A stretch of DNA of 64,000 nucleotides from CAYMAZ01 sp964388575 (GCA_964388575.1 CAYMAZ010000008.1:39296-103295), one strand, 5' to 3'. Positions 10,501 through 19,666 are shown, counted from the stretch's first letter. A program made the numbers and translations. The notes: generated by a model not told the origin, from the sequence alone.

Positions 10501-11221
10501 TGACTGTCTCATCATTTTTTATCACAAAATAACTTGATTCATCCTGCTTTGCAACAGTAAAGATTTCTGCTGCAGGACCCTTAAAAAAAGCAACATTATC
10601 TGAATATGCTGAGACAATATGTGTTGGATTTTTTGCTGTGGTTTTCTTGATAAGTTCGAAAAGCGTTTCTTTTTGTGTTTCTCCGTCAAGAACAAATGTC
10701 CCGTTAAAAATTTTATGTCTGCAATGCTCAGAGTTGACCTGTGAAAAACCATATACCTCGGTATCTGTAAGCTTTCTGCCCAACTTTTTACAAACAAATT
10801 CAAGATATTTGATTTCACTTTTACTTAAGGCCAGGCCATGTGATTCGTTGTATTCTTCAAGATTGTCAATAAACATCACATCCTCAGGCTGAGCTTCAAT
10901 ATTAAATATGTTCTGATCAAGATCGTGATATATTGACTGCAACATTCTGTCATAATGAATTTGTTCATCATTACAGATTCTAAACTCTTCCATCCGCTCT
11001 ATATTCTGAACACCCATGTTTCTACAAATTTCAACAGCATTTGTACTCCAAGGTGTAATCATTTCACGTCTGGGGCCAACAAATATTCCTTCCATAATCT
11101 CATCTTTCTGTAAAATTGCATCAGAAAGCAACCACTCTAACTTATCTAAATCGTCTTCTGTGGGGGTAGATCTGAAAAAAACAGCATAATAAATTTTTCT
11201 CTGAACAAAGAACCGTATCAT
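7526..11221 (-). CDS. purL: Phosphoribosylformylglycinamidine synthase, single-chain PurL
   Basis: A 1231-residue long form of FGAM synthase, step four of purine biosynthesis: FGAR, glutamine and ATP give FGAM. The N-terminal PurS-like part (1-150) is followed by two PurM-like halves (motifs GFSQVNSEHCRHKIFNG, KAETHNFPT and GGGAVSS) and a C-terminal class I glutaminase. The glutaminase has the nucleophile cysteine in SLGVCNGCQ and the His-Glu pair in MPHIERSLFP. This fused form occurs in Bacteroidota, Gammaproteobacteria and eukaryotes, whereas many bacteria use separate PurS, PurQ and PurL. It has a two-element promoter upstream. Confidence 0.96.
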   Translation of the reverse strand: MIRFFVQRKIYYAVFFRSTPTEDDLDKLEWLLSDAILQKDEIMEGIFVGPRREMITPWSTNAVEICRNMGVQNIERMEEFRICNDEQIHYDRMLQSIYHDLDQNIFNIEAQPEDVMFIDNLEEYNESHGLALSKSEIKYLEFVCKKLGRKLTDTEVYGFSQVNSEHCRHKIFNGTFVLDGETQKETLFELIKKTTAKNPTHIVSAYSDNVAFFKGPAAEIFTVAKQDESSYFVIKNDETVISLKAETHNFPTTVEPFYGASTGSGGEIRDRMAGGRGSIPLAGTAVYCTAYSRHKNSKPWEKNIDPRPWLYQSPDQILSKASTGASDFGNKFGQPLICGSVLTFEHAENQECFGFDKVIMLAGGVGYTIRQYAQKGFGKSGDAIIMIGGDNYRIGMGGGAVSSVSTGELSNSIELNAVQRANPEMQKRVFNVIRALVEDHSNPIISVHDHGAGGHLNCFSELVEETGGIINIDELPIGDPSLSDKEVVCNESQERMGLLVKPKHIEYLKRIASRERAPIYIAGEVSSHKKLVFKGRGKVNPIELKLNLLFGHPPKSTINDISIKRVFHEPEYQLHKFNSYLRNVLRLESVGSKDWLTNKVDRSVTGKIALQQCCGEVQLPINNLGVCSIDYTGTAGVATSIGHAPVAGMIDPVAGSRLAVAEALTNLIWAPLKSGLCGVSLSANWMWPSDQPGEADRLYKAVKGLSDFAIELGIPVPTGKDSMFMTQKYPDGSKVVAPGTVIVSTAAEVLDVKKVVKPVLKTDYYSTLIYVKFSSDNRELGGSAFYQTLSAVGNKVPQITDTKQFVKTFNLIQHFIKEKYILAGHDIGSGGLITSLLEMCFANPKVGLDINLSSVTELDIIKILFSENPGVVIQVSDSKRVIDELILRNVDFHIIGRVIPERILKIIKNIQYEFFEIDYWREVWFAPSYHMDKLQSGQAMAKQRMQNFKFHTLEYAFPENFKGTFDQMLRKNRKSIEKSAKVAIIREKGVNGDREMAYSLHHAGFSVKDVHMTDLVSGLETLEDVNMIVFVGGFSNSDVLGSAKGWAGAFMFNEKARTALENFYNRSDTLSLGVCNGCQLMMELGLITPRDRLKPKMLHNDTGKFESGFISVQVRETESVMMKPLVGTKLGVWIAHGEGKFRFPHLEEHYNICMKYSYDELPGNPNGSEYSAAGICSDDGRHLAIMPHIERSLFPWQWAHYPENRHEDVVSPWMMSFVAARQWIEEKLNLK

Positions 11222-11240
11222 AGGGTTTCAATTATTTTGA

Positions 11241-11272
11241 CAAACATAATTTTTTTTTTTGTAAACAACAAA
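11241..11272 (-). promoter_or_regulatory. Putative purL promoter (-33 and -7)
   Basis: On the minus strand, TTTG (11269-11272), a 20-base spacer and TATGTTTG (11241-11248) fit the Bacteroidota consensus TTTG-N19-TAnnTTTG. It ends 20 bases before the purL ATG. Confidence 0.6.
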
Positions 11273-11301
11273 ATTTTTTATTCTTCTCATTCATTCAATT
11301 T

Positions 11302-12123
11302 TTATTGACTCGTCTTCAGAAAGACAAATCTCTTTTCCTTTGCTGGAATAATTTTCTTTCTGTTCCAATCATAAGTATAGTAATTTTTCAATTTATGAGG
11401 TTGTGAATAATTGAAATGAATATATCTGTTTAAAAAATAATCAAACAGATACCCTGCATGGGAATGTGCTGCCCCTGAAGTTAACACATAGAAGTCGTAT
11501 GCATCAATCTCTGTAAAGTTATAAGAATATGAATATTGTCTTTTCAGCCATTCATAAACAAACCTTCCGTTGATTCTGTCTGACACACTTGATGAAGCAA
11601 AAAACAAATGGGATGGAACAGTTGAGTCAGCATTGACCGGATTCAGTTCCATCCAAACGTTGAACTGATATTCAGAAACAATGGTGTCAAAATACAGGGA
11701 ATAATCTGTAAAAGGGAGCTCATCACTCATCCAAACCCGATGTTCTTCAAATGACATTTGTACTGGTGAAAGCTGCCACATCAATTCTTTATTAATAAAA
11801 AACTGAGCAATGCTGTCTGTTTCATAAACCCGAAACCCTTTGTCTTTAAGAGTTTCTATCATAATTCTGTCGTAACCAGATTGAATATCTGCAATCAAAG
11901 TGTCATCCAAAATATAGGAAATTTTTTCAGGTTTAAAATAATTCAAAGAATCTCTAAGTTCGTCAGAGCGAAAAAATTCAACCAGAACATTTGGATCTGA
12001 GATATACAGAATCGCCGGCAAATCTTTTTTTTCAACAAATTCTTTTGCAACACGCTGATAGCCTGCACATGCAAATAATAATACACTAAAACAAATACAA
12101 AGGTTGAGAAGTTTTTTATTCAC
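11302..12123 (-). CDS. Predicted lipoprotein, unknown function
   Basis: About 273 residues. I place the start at the GTG at 12121-12123, which gives a compact signal sequence MNKKLLNLCICFSVLL followed by a lipobox FACAG. The longer TTG start at 12141 adds only six residues. The GTG overlaps the last codons of the flavodiiron gene by 8 bases, so translation is probably coupled. The body is mixed alpha/beta with many aromatic residues and no motif I recognise. It likely sits in the periplasmic or outer membrane leaflet. The pairing with a flavodiiron protein may be only positional. Confidence 0.7.
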   Translation of the reverse strand: MNKKLLNLCICFSVLLFACAGYQRVAKEFVEKKDLPAILYISDPNVLVEFFRSDELRDSLNYFKPEKISYILDDTLIADIQSGYDRIMIETLKDKGFRVYETDSIAQFFINKELMWQLSPVQMSFEEHRVWMSDELPFTDYSLYFDTIVSEYQFNVWMELNPVNADSTVPSHLFFASSSVSDRINGRFVYEWLKRQYSYSYNFTEIDAYDFYVLTSGAAHSHAGYLFDYFLNRYIHFNYSQPHKLKNYYTYDWNRKKIIPAKEKRFVFLKTSQ

Positions 12124-13363
12124 CCCGGGATTGTTTTGCAATCAACATTTCTGCAATTTGGTTACCATATTCCCGTGCTTTTATCAACTGGGGCTCATGT
12201 GCAGTGAATTTCACAAACACTGTATCATCGGGCATTTCAAGTTTGAGATTTTTAAGATTGGCATAAATCAGTTTTTCACCCTCTCCACTCCATCCGTACG
12301 AACCAAATGCTCCACCGATTTTTCCCCTGTCACGAATTGGATTAATCAACGCAAAAAGTTTGTAAACAGGCAGAAGTATATTCTGATTAATCGTTGGACA
12401 TCCAACAATAATTGCCTGCGAACGCGCAATCTTTTCATCCAGTTCACCAACAGGTGTGGTTTCAATGTCCTGAATATCAACTATTGCATCTGGAATTTTA
12501 AATTTGACACCTTCTCCAATGGCTCTGGCGATATCTCCGGTTTTCTGATAAGCAGATACATACGGAATAAAGATGTATTTCTCCAAAGGATATCTCATTG
12601 TTTCTTTTGCAAATTCTTCAGACATGTCAACATAGCGCTTCCAGTCATTGGTTAGAAGCGGCCCATGACCTGTACAAACCGCTTGAATATCGAGATGCCT
12701 GATTTTATCAATTGCCTTTAGCATGAACTTACTGTAAGGCTTTAAAATCACGTCAAAGTAATATTTGAAAGCGTCATCATAATTTTCAACCTGATTGTCA
12801 AACATTCTTTCATCGCAGTAATGAGCACCGAACGAATCACAGGTAAACAGCACCTTCTCCTTCTCTAGCCATGTATACATTGAATCGGGCCAATGCAGAT
12901 TGGGTGCAGAAATAAAAGCAAGATCCATATTCCCCAGTGAAAGAGTATCTCCTTCTTTCACAACCAGATGGGGAAATTCGTAACCTAAAAGATCTTTCAT
13001 ATACCTGATTGCATTTCCACTTCCAACGACTTTTGCATTGGGAGAAACCTTAAGCAGATTACCAACATTCCCACTATGATCAGGTTCTGTATGATTAAGA
13101 ATGATATATTCAATTTCTGAAGGATCGCATATCTGTTGAAGTTTCTTCAAATAGACTTCCCAGAATTTTTCTTTGGTAGTTTCGACAACTGCTTTTTTTT
13201 CTGCATCAATGAAATAAGAATTATATGTTGTTCCGTATTCTGTTGTCATAACAACATCAAAGGTAACAATGTCGTAATCGAGAACTCCAACCCATTTTAC
13301 TGATGGAGAAACTGTCAACACTTTATCATCGGCAATTTTTCTTTGTGAAGCATTATCGGGCAT
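12116..13363 (-). CDS. A-type flavoprotein / flavodiiron protein
   Basis: A 415-residue cytoplasmic FprA-type enzyme that reduces O2 to water and/or NO to N2O. The N-terminal metallo-beta-lactamase domain carries the diiron ligands: H91-x-E93-x-D95-H96 in NHTEPDHSGN, a histidine in APNLHWPD, the aspartate in LFTCDSFG, and the histidine in CTGHGPL. The C-terminal flavodoxin domain (from about residue 265) has the FMN loop GSYGWSGEG. There is no rubredoxin or NADH module, so an external rubredoxin-like donor is needed. A -7 box lies 20 bases upstream. The role in oxygen or NO detoxification fits the nrf/hcp cluster elsewhere in the window. Confidence 0.92.
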   Translation of the reverse strand: MPDNASQRKIADDKVLTVSPSVKWVGVLDYDIVTFDVVMTTEYGTTYNSYFIDAEKKAVVETTKEKFWEVYLKKLQQICDPSEIEYIILNHTEPDHSGNVGNLLKVSPNAKVVGSGNAIRYMKDLLGYEFPHLVVKEGDTLSLGNMDLAFISAPNLHWPDSMYTWLEKEKVLFTCDSFGAHYCDERMFDNQVENYDDAFKYYFDVILKPYSKFMLKAIDKIRHLDIQAVCTGHGPLLTNDWKRYVDMSEEFAKETMRYPLEKYIFIPYVSAYQKTGDIARAIGEGVKFKIPDAIVDIQDIETTPVGELDEKIARSQAIIVGCPTINQNILLPVYKLFALINPIRDRGKIGGAFGSYGWSGEGEKLIYANLKNLKLEMPDDTVFVKFTAHEPQLIKAREYGNQIAEMLIAKQSRGE

Positions 13364-13383
13364 GGTTACATATTTTAAGTTTG

Positions 13384-13391
13384 CAAATTTA
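13384..13391 (-). promoter_or_regulatory. Putative -7 promoter box of the flavodiiron gene
   Basis: The minus strand reads TAAATTTG, an exact TAnnTTTG match, ending 20 bases before the ATG at 13363. No -33 element is seen at the right spacing. Confidence 0.5.
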
Positions 13392-13547
13392 CTCTTTTTT
13401 TGTCAGATTATGATAAACAAAATTCATCACTTGACTTCCATTCTTAAGGGTTTCAGAAAGAAACAGTATTGTTAATTGCCCCTTGACAGTTTCAGATCAA
13501 ATACAGCTGCAGCAAATCGAATACAAATTATAATTATGCATTTTTTC

Positions 13548-13555
13548 TATTTTTG
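13548..13555 (+). promoter_or_regulatory. Putative -7 promoter box of the DUF481 gene
   Basis: TATTTTTG matches TAnnTTTG exactly, 45 bases before the ATG at 13601. The 237-base gap 13364-13600 otherwise shows only AT-rich sequence and the divergent flavodiiron promoter. Confidence 0.5.
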
Positions 13556-13600
13556 CAGACTCAAATTAGCAGGTAAATTCATTCTCAAAAAACAACCACT

Positions 13601-14359
13601 ATGAAAAGAATTTTTCAACTATTGGTATTTGGAGCATATATATGTTTTTCAAACTTCACTACCGGACAAGTGTTAAATATTGAAGATGAGCGGATCGTTA
13701 CTGATACGACTGGGTGGGCCGGGAGTACCAAACTATCTTTTGACTTTTCAAAAAACACTGTTGAATTATTGAAGAGTGGAATAAACATGCATGTTCAGTA
13801 TAAAACTGATAAAAGCCTGTACCTTTTACTTGGTGATTACAAATTAACCAAAGGCACTGACACTGAATATGAAAATGCAGGAATAATTCATCTGCGCTAT
13901 AATTACAAGTTTCTTGACTGGTTGACCGGAGAGGCGTTTATCCAGTCACAGTTTAATAAAATGCTGAAAATTGACCAAAGATCCCTGACCGGCGCAGGAC
14001 CTCGTTTCCGGGTGATCAAAACCAAGCCCTTTCGTTTGTATTTTGCTTCTTTGTACATGTATGAATACGAAGAACTTAAAGAATTTGACAAATACAACAG
14101 AGATCACCGCATCAGTTCTTATATGTCATTTTTCCTCAAACTGGGAGAAACACTCATGCTCACCAACACAACGTATTTTCAGCCCAAAATCATTCAATTC
14201 AACGATTTCAGAATTTCTTCGCAATTGAACCTGATCTTTAAAATTTCGAAATTCACTTCATATATGCTTTCCTATCACTATTATCTAGACAAATATCCGA
14301 CTCCAACAATCCCACAGGAAACACACAGTCTAACAAACTCATTGATTTTTAATTTCTAA
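13601..14359 (+). CDS. DUF481-type outer-membrane beta-barrel protein
   Basis: A 252-residue protein with a signal peptide (cleavage near TTGQ). The rest is alternating beta-strand sequence rich in aromatics, ending in LIFNF, the terminal-Phe strand typical of outer-membrane barrels. Strand patterns such as NAGIIHLRYNYKF and SLTGAGPRFRVI resemble DUF481 proteins, thought to be salt-induced outer-membrane proteins of unknown function. It stands alone between the divergent flavodiiron gene and convergent parC. The family assignment is by resemblance only. Confidence 0.7.
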   Translation: MKRIFQLLVFGAYICFSNFTTGQVLNIEDERIVTDTTGWAGSTKLSFDFSKNTVELLKSGINMHVQYKTDKSLYLLLGDYKLTKGTDTEYENAGIIHLRYNYKFLDWLTGEAFIQSQFNKMLKIDQRSLTGAGPRFRVIKTKPFRLYFASLYMYEYEELKEFDKYNRDHRISSYMSFFLKLGETLMLTNTTYFQPKIIQFNDFRISSQLNLIFKISKFTSYMLSYHYYLDKYPTPTIPQETHSLTNSLIFNF

Positions 14360-14399
14360 AATCAATTATTGGCAGAAAAGTTCAGTTGTTTTTTTTATA

Positions 14400-17135
14400 T
14401 CAAATATCAAAATCAAACAATGTCATCTGCTCATTGTTTTTTGAGTTTGAATCTTCATCAGGCTTTGTGGGATCAGGGAGTTCTGATTCACTATTTTTTT
14501 CCGGATGGTTTCCGGAAGATGCTGGATGCTGTTCAACTGAAGTATTGTTTCCGTTCATTTCCTTTTCAGTCAATTCATCTTCAGAATCAGATGTCTGCAC
14601 CTGCATGTCATCAAGATCGAACGTTTCAATTTTATGAATTTCAATTTCTTTAATATTTTGATTCGTCAGTTTTTTGCCTTTGGCTTTGAAACTTTTAACT
14701 CCAATGTATTCCGAAATAATGAGCAACTGATCTGGTTTTTCTTTTTTGTCTTTTTCTTTTTTAAAAATTATCTTTAATTCAGCGTCCCTGTACTCGATGA
14801 ATTTGATCAGTTTATTTCCGGCTGCTGCATCAATAAAATCATATGTTTTATTAACTGTCCCTTCTACATTGAATCGCTTCAGGTAGTAGCTTCCACTCGC
14901 TGATTCAAAATAAACAACAGAAAAAATATCAGAAGATTTAAACTTTTTGACCAGGATCATTCCATCATCAAAATGAATATGCATATGGAAGGGATAAATA
15001 CAATAAGTGCCATTTTCGTAAAAAGCAACGATACTATCACTTCCCAAAAAATCACCTAGAAATTCTCCTCTGGAATCAGTATTAAGCCTTCTGGTTTCAT
15101 AATCATACCAAACTGCAGCAGCTTTTTGTACAGGCTTACCTTCAATTTTTACTGCGATTTTTCGTATTATATTTCTTGAAATAATATTTCCCTTTGAATT
15201 TCTGCCCTTAATAATAATGTCAGCAAAATCGAAATCAAACTGAAGTTTTTTCAATCTTGGTTTGGGCTTGAGGAAAACTGTGATCGTTTCAGTTTCACCA
15301 AGTGGATTTGCTGAGAAATACACAACTGATCCCTGATCATTTCCGCATAAGTTATAGTCTTTGTCCCGGATAATTCCCGTCACTGCAAAACGCTTCACAT
15401 AATATAATTTGGATTTCTGATCCTGATAAATCACATTATATGTTGTGTTTTCATCATTTCTTTTGAACACATCAATATGAAGTACATTTTTCCCTATAAA
15501 AACTTTTTCTGAGATTTTGGTAACAAGGTAACTACCGTCTTCCTTGAATGCGATAATTTCATCAATGTCAGAACAATCTGTTACAAACTCATCCCTTTTG
15601 AGACCAAAACCTGCAAATCCTTCCTTTCTGTTAACATAAAGCTTTACATTTGATGCTGCCACTGCAGTAGCTTCGATCTGATCAAAACTTCTGATTTCGG
15701 TTTTTCGTTCACGTCCTTTGCCATACTTCTGTTTAATTCTTTGAAAGAACGAAACAGCATAATCCACAAGATTATCCAAATAACCCTGTACTTCAGCTAT
15801 GTCATCTTCAATTGATAAAATGATTTCATCAGCTTTGAAACTGTCATAACGGGAAATTCTTTTAATTTTGATTTCAGTAAGTCGAATAATATCATCACGT
15901 GTAATTTCCCTATAGAACATATGTTTAAATGGCTCCAGTCCTCTATCAATGGTTTCAATGACAGATTCCCAGGTTTCACATTCCTCAATATCCCGATAAA
16001 TTCGTTCTTCAATGAAAATTTTTTCAAGAGATGAAAATAAATGCTGCTCCCTAAGCTCACTCCGTTGAATTTCCAATTCCTTTCGCATCAGTTCAAGGGA
16101 GTTCTGAGTTGAGATTCTGAGCATCGTTTTCACATCCAAAAATGCAGGTCTGGATTCATGGATAACACATGAATTTGGACTAATACTAACTTCACAATCA
16201 GTGAAAGCATAAAGAGCATCAATTGTCTGGTCAGAATTTACACCCGGGGGTAAATGAATAAGTATTTCAACATTGGCAGCAGTGTTATCATCAATTTTTT
16301 TAATCTTCACCTTCCCCTTTTCACTTGCATTAATAATAGAATCAATTAGCGAATTGGTCGTTGTTGTGAAAGGTATTTCATTAATAATCAGAGTCCTTGG
16401 ATCAGCTTTTGTAATTTTTGCTCTTACCCTGATCTTACCGCCCCTCAATCCTTCATTATATCTTGTTATATCTATTGATCCACCTGTAGGGAAATCGGGG
16501 AAAATTTCAAAATCTTGTTTTTTTAATATTCGAATGGAAGCATCTATGAGCTCATTAAAGTTGTGAGGCATTATTTTTGAAGCCAGTCCAACGGCAATTC
16601 CTTCAACACCCTGAGCCAGTAAAAGAGGAAATTTTACAGGAAAACACACTGGTTCCCTATTTCGTCCATCATAAGAAGAACGCCATTCTGTAATCTTAGG
16701 ATTAAAGACAACATCAAGAGCAAATTTACTCAGTCTTGCCTCAATGTATCTTGGAGCTGCTGCTGAGTCCCCTGTCAGAATATTTCCCCAGTTTCCCTGA
16801 CAATCAATAAGCAAATCTTTTTGTCCGAGTTGGACCAATGCATCGCCTATTGAAGCATCTCCGTGTGGATGATACTTCATTGTTTGCCCGATAATGTTTG
16901 CAACTTTATTGTAACGCCCGTCATCCATCTCTTTCATGGCATGCAAAAGTCGCCTCTGAACAGGCTTTAACCCATCCAGAAGTTCAGGAACTGCACGCTC
17001 AAGAATAACGTAAGATGCATAATCCAGAAACCAATTCTCATACATGCCCGAAAGCTGCATAAAGCGTTGACGGTCATGTTTACTTCCATCAGTTTGTAAA
17101 TGAAATGATCCAATCGCATCTGAATCCATCATCAT
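14400..17135 (-). CDS. parC: DNA topoisomerase IV subunit A
   Basis: A 911-residue type IIA topoisomerase A subunit, which cuts and religates DNA to decatenate chromosomes with ParE. It has SYVILERAVPELLDG, the KYHPHGDASIGDALVQLGQ region and the catalytic Tyr130 in AAPRYIEARLSKFA. A coiled-coil gate (about 330-460) precedes a C-terminal region of weakly repeated strands in place of a canonical gyrase GyrA-box pinwheel; no clear GyrA box was seen, which favours ParC over GyrA. The final 60 residues are acidic, low complexity and end in EQMTLFDFDI. parE is not in the window. It is the last gene of the pyrE operon, 22 bases after the BatA-like gene. Confidence 0.9.
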   Translation of the reverse strand: MMMDSDAIGSFHLQTDGSKHDRQRFMQLSGMYENWFLDYASYVILERAVPELLDGLKPVQRRLLHAMKEMDDGRYNKVANIIGQTMKYHPHGDASIGDALVQLGQKDLLIDCQGNWGNILTGDSAAAPRYIEARLSKFALDVVFNPKITEWRSSYDGRNREPVCFPVKFPLLLAQGVEGIAVGLASKIMPHNFNELIDASIRILKKQDFEIFPDFPTGGSIDITRYNEGLRGGKIRVRAKITKADPRTLIINEIPFTTTTNSLIDSIINASEKGKVKIKKIDDNTAANVEILIHLPPGVNSDQTIDALYAFTDCEVSISPNSCVIHESRPAFLDVKTMLRISTQNSLELMRKELEIQRSELREQHLFSSLEKIFIEERIYRDIEECETWESVIETIDRGLEPFKHMFYREITRDDIIRLTEIKIKRISRYDSFKADEIILSIEDDIAEVQGYLDNLVDYAVSFFQRIKQKYGKGRERKTEIRSFDQIEATAVAASNVKLYVNRKEGFAGFGLKRDEFVTDCSDIDEIIAFKEDGSYLVTKISEKVFIGKNVLHIDVFKRNDENTTYNVIYQDQKSKLYYVKRFAVTGIIRDKDYNLCGNDQGSVVYFSANPLGETETITVFLKPKPRLKKLQFDFDFADIIIKGRNSKGNIISRNIIRKIAVKIEGKPVQKAAAVWYDYETRRLNTDSRGEFLGDFLGSDSIVAFYENGTYCIYPFHMHIHFDDGMILVKKFKSSDIFSVVYFESASGSYYLKRFNVEGTVNKTYDFIDAAAGNKLIKFIEYRDAELKIIFKKEKDKKEKPDQLLIISEYIGVKSFKAKGKKLTNQNIKEIEIHKIETFDLDDMQVQTSDSEDELTEKEMNGNNTSVEQHPASSGNHPEKNSESELPDPTKPDEDSNSKNNEQMTLFDFDI

Positions 17136-17157
17136 GATTTTTCCTAATCAATTTATT

Positions 17158-19209
17158 CTATTTCCAAAATCGCAGTAAAATTATCTCAATTGCCAAAAAT
17201 AACAAAGCCAAAATTAAAAATGTTTTCCACAAATGTTTCCCTTGTATCAACAACTGCATGTCATATTCCAATCCTGCATCGGATTCCAGTATTTCAATAC
17301 CAGCAGTCTGATTCTGCCGGAATATTGAATCCAACTGATTTCTGCTGTAAAACTTCATCATGGATTCTTCATCAGAGTAATTAAACGATACCCCCTGTAA
17401 TATTTTATCTCCTTCAGTTACAAGGTAATTCCCTGCATGCTGAATCATGTTGTGAACAAAAAGTGTAGAATGATTTCCTTCACTTTTCAGCTGAGGAATA
17501 AAATCAACTGTTTTGTCATGATTCACAATTCTGTAGTTATTTCCTTCCGACATATTGTCTGTTTCACCTGAAACTCTGACCGGATCATTGCTTCCGATAG
17601 TATAATAAATATCGGAATGTGGTCTGCTTAAAAAAGCAATTTGATAAAAAACAGGGACAACAATTGCATGTTTATAAAAATCTGTAAATTCACTATTAAA
17701 AGGGCTTGTAAAATAGTAAACAGTGCCCTTCCCGACAGAAGCCATAACAAGAAAAGGTAATCCGTTCTGCATTTTCATCAGAGGTAGTCTCCAGCTCATT
17801 CCTGTTTCTACCAATGTCAGATATTTTTTTACAGATGGCAGATCAATGTCTTTTGGAACTCCTTCAAAAACGCCCTTGAATAGATCATGCCCGAGATTCA
17901 GATCAGAAATTCTCAACCCAGCAGGACTGATGTTTCCATATGTATCAAGACCCAGGCTGGTCATGAGCTGGTTTAAATTGCCTCCCTTTTCTTTAGCAGG
18001 AGGAATAATTAACAGTGACCCTCCGGCACTTACAAACTCATTGATTTCCTGGATAAATGCACTCCCTGGTTCTTCCACTGCATCCAAAATCACCAGATGT
18101 GATTCTCTGACCCTTCCAAACTGTAGTTGTCTGATACCTGTTGAATTGAAATTAAACAACGGTTCATTTCTGAATATTGCTGCAACAGAATTGCTTAGTT
18201 GTTCCTTGCCGTAAACTGCAAGCACATTGATTTCAGGTAAAATTGTAAAAGAAAAATACATTTGATCATCAAATGTCACCGGACTATCCTGTATTTCAAC
18301 ATAACATTGATAAATACCACTCTCTGCAGGCACAAAGGACATCTCAGCGACAGTTTCTCCATTGGGCGCAAGATCAAAAGATGAGACTGAACGGCGGGAT
18401 TCGTTTACAAACAGCTCAATTGGAACATTTTCATATGGCTCATCTGAATGATTTCTAATTTTGATACTGAGTAAAACCTGCCTGCCTGGTTGTAAGACTG
18501 GAGAATCAAACCACACCGAATCGATTGCTGCATTTGGCACTGGTGTTCCTTCAACAGGGATCATATACAAAGGGAACAACATTGTATCGGGCAACTGATC
18601 AGGATCAATAAAGCTATGCTGAAAGTCAGATATGACAAAACCAATCGTATTATCAGAAGAAATTTGATGGGATGCCTCCGCAAATTTTATGAGCAAATCA
18701 TTGAAGGTCATTGAAAAAGATGAAATCTGAAGTTCAGATACTTTATCAGAAAATTGCCTGGAAGACAAAGGCCTGAACATTGATGCATCCCGCAAATTTG
18801 AAAAAAGCAGAAATCTGTCTGATACTGAAAATCCTCCGGCAATACTGAGAGCAATACTTTGTGCTTCACTCAATCTTGAATGATATGACTCACCTGCCTC
18901 CATACTGAAGGAATTATCAACGTATACAAAAATAATTTTTTCTTTTACACTATCTGTCGATGCTCCAGACCTGGGAATAAAAGGTCTGGCAAAAGCAATC
19001 ACAAGAGATACAATTGCAAAAATTCTCAATAGTAGAATAATGAGATGCTTAATTCTTGATTTTTTTCTGGTTTCGAGCTGGACATTACGCAATAGCCTGG
19101 TACTTGAAAAAAGAACAATTCTGAACTTTCTCAGTCTGAACAAATGAATAAGCAAAGGCAGTGTTACTGCCAAAAGCCCCCAAAGCACAAAAGGATAAAC
19201 AAATTGCAT
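17158..19209 (-). CDS. BatA-domain membrane protein with VWA-like region
   Basis: A 683-residue protein. The N-terminus is the BatA (aerotolerance N-terminal) domain: a first helix FVLWGLLAVTLPLLIHLFRL, the conserved FSSTRLLRNVQ segment, then a second helix and ARPFIP. A periplasmic von Willebrand A-like region follows, with the metal-site-like stretch VYVDNSFSME, then an Ig-like section and a glutamine-amidotransferase-like Rossmann part. A C-terminal helix (about 660-680) returns it to the membrane. This domain set is common in Bacteroidota; the function is unproven but thought to concern envelope stress. It lies 28 bases after the SRPBCC gene. Confidence 0.82.
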   Translation of the reverse strand: MQFVYPFVLWGLLAVTLPLLIHLFRLRKFRIVLFSSTRLLRNVQLETRKKSRIKHLIILLLRIFAIVSLVIAFARPFIPRSGASTDSVKEKIIFVYVDNSFSMEAGESYHSRLSEAQSIALSIAGGFSVSDRFLLFSNLRDASMFRPLSSRQFSDKVSELQISSFSMTFNDLLIKFAEASHQISSDNTIGFVISDFQHSFIDPDQLPDTMLFPLYMIPVEGTPVPNAAIDSVWFDSPVLQPGRQVLLSIKIRNHSDEPYENVPIELFVNESRRSVSSFDLAPNGETVAEMSFVPAESGIYQCYVEIQDSPVTFDDQMYFSFTILPEINVLAVYGKEQLSNSVAAIFRNEPLFNFNSTGIRQLQFGRVRESHLVILDAVEEPGSAFIQEINEFVSAGGSLLIIPPAKEKGGNLNQLMTSLGLDTYGNISPAGLRISDLNLGHDLFKGVFEGVPKDIDLPSVKKYLTLVETGMSWRLPLMKMQNGLPFLVMASVGKGTVYYFTSPFNSEFTDFYKHAIVVPVFYQIAFLSRPHSDIYYTIGSNDPVRVSGETDNMSEGNNYRIVNHDKTVDFIPQLKSEGNHSTLFVHNMIQHAGNYLVTEGDKILQGVSFNYSDEESMMKFYSRNQLDSIFRQNQTAGIEILESDAGLEYDMQLLIQGKHLWKTFLILALLFLAIEIILLRFWK

Positions 19210-19237
19210 AACGAACCTACAGGTTTACAGTGAGACC

Positions 19238-19663
19238 CTATGAATATTCCTCATTAAGATACGTCTTCAAACGCATGGTAATTATTTCCACAAATTGTTT
19301 GAGAGGTTTATCAACCACAACTGAAAGCATCGGATTGACATCGGCATCAACGACAAATTGAAACTCAGCAGTTGATGGATTTTGAATATTTTGAGTAATC
19401 AGTGTTGTCAGAAAAAAAGGCACCGGGAACCCGCTGTCAGGTGAAGGTTGAATTACAATTTTTGTATCCGGGTCACGTGAAACGTATGTCAGCTTTAATT
19501 TCCCCATTCCCTGCACAGAAAACACACAATAATCGGCTGTGGCTTCCCAGTCATGAATCTGTTCCGGTAAAAACTTCTCAAAATGTCTGAAATCAGATAA
19601 AAAGTTAAAGATCACACCTGCAGGTTGGCGAACCTCTTCAACAACACCTTCATATTTACGCAT
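19238..19663 (-). CDS. SRPBCC (START-like) family protein
   Basis: A 141-residue protein that looks like a helix-grip fold: an N-terminal strand, a helix VIFNFLSDFRHFEKFLPEQ, a run of strands, and a long C-terminal helix FVEIITMRLKTYLNEE. Such proteins bind hydrophobic ligands, but nothing here identifies the ligand. It begins 3 bases after the pyrE stop, a pairing that I recall as common in Bacteroidota genomes. It is probably cytoplasmic, as no signal peptide is seen. Confidence 0.78.
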   Translation of the reverse strand: MRKYEGVVEEVRQPAGVIFNFLSDFRHFEKFLPEQIHDWEATADYCVFSVQGMGKLKLTYVSRDPDTKIVIQPSPDSGFPVPFFLTTLITQNIQNPSTAEFQFVVDADVNPMLSVVVDKPLKQFVEIITMRLKTYLNEEYS

Positions 19664-19666
19664 AAA

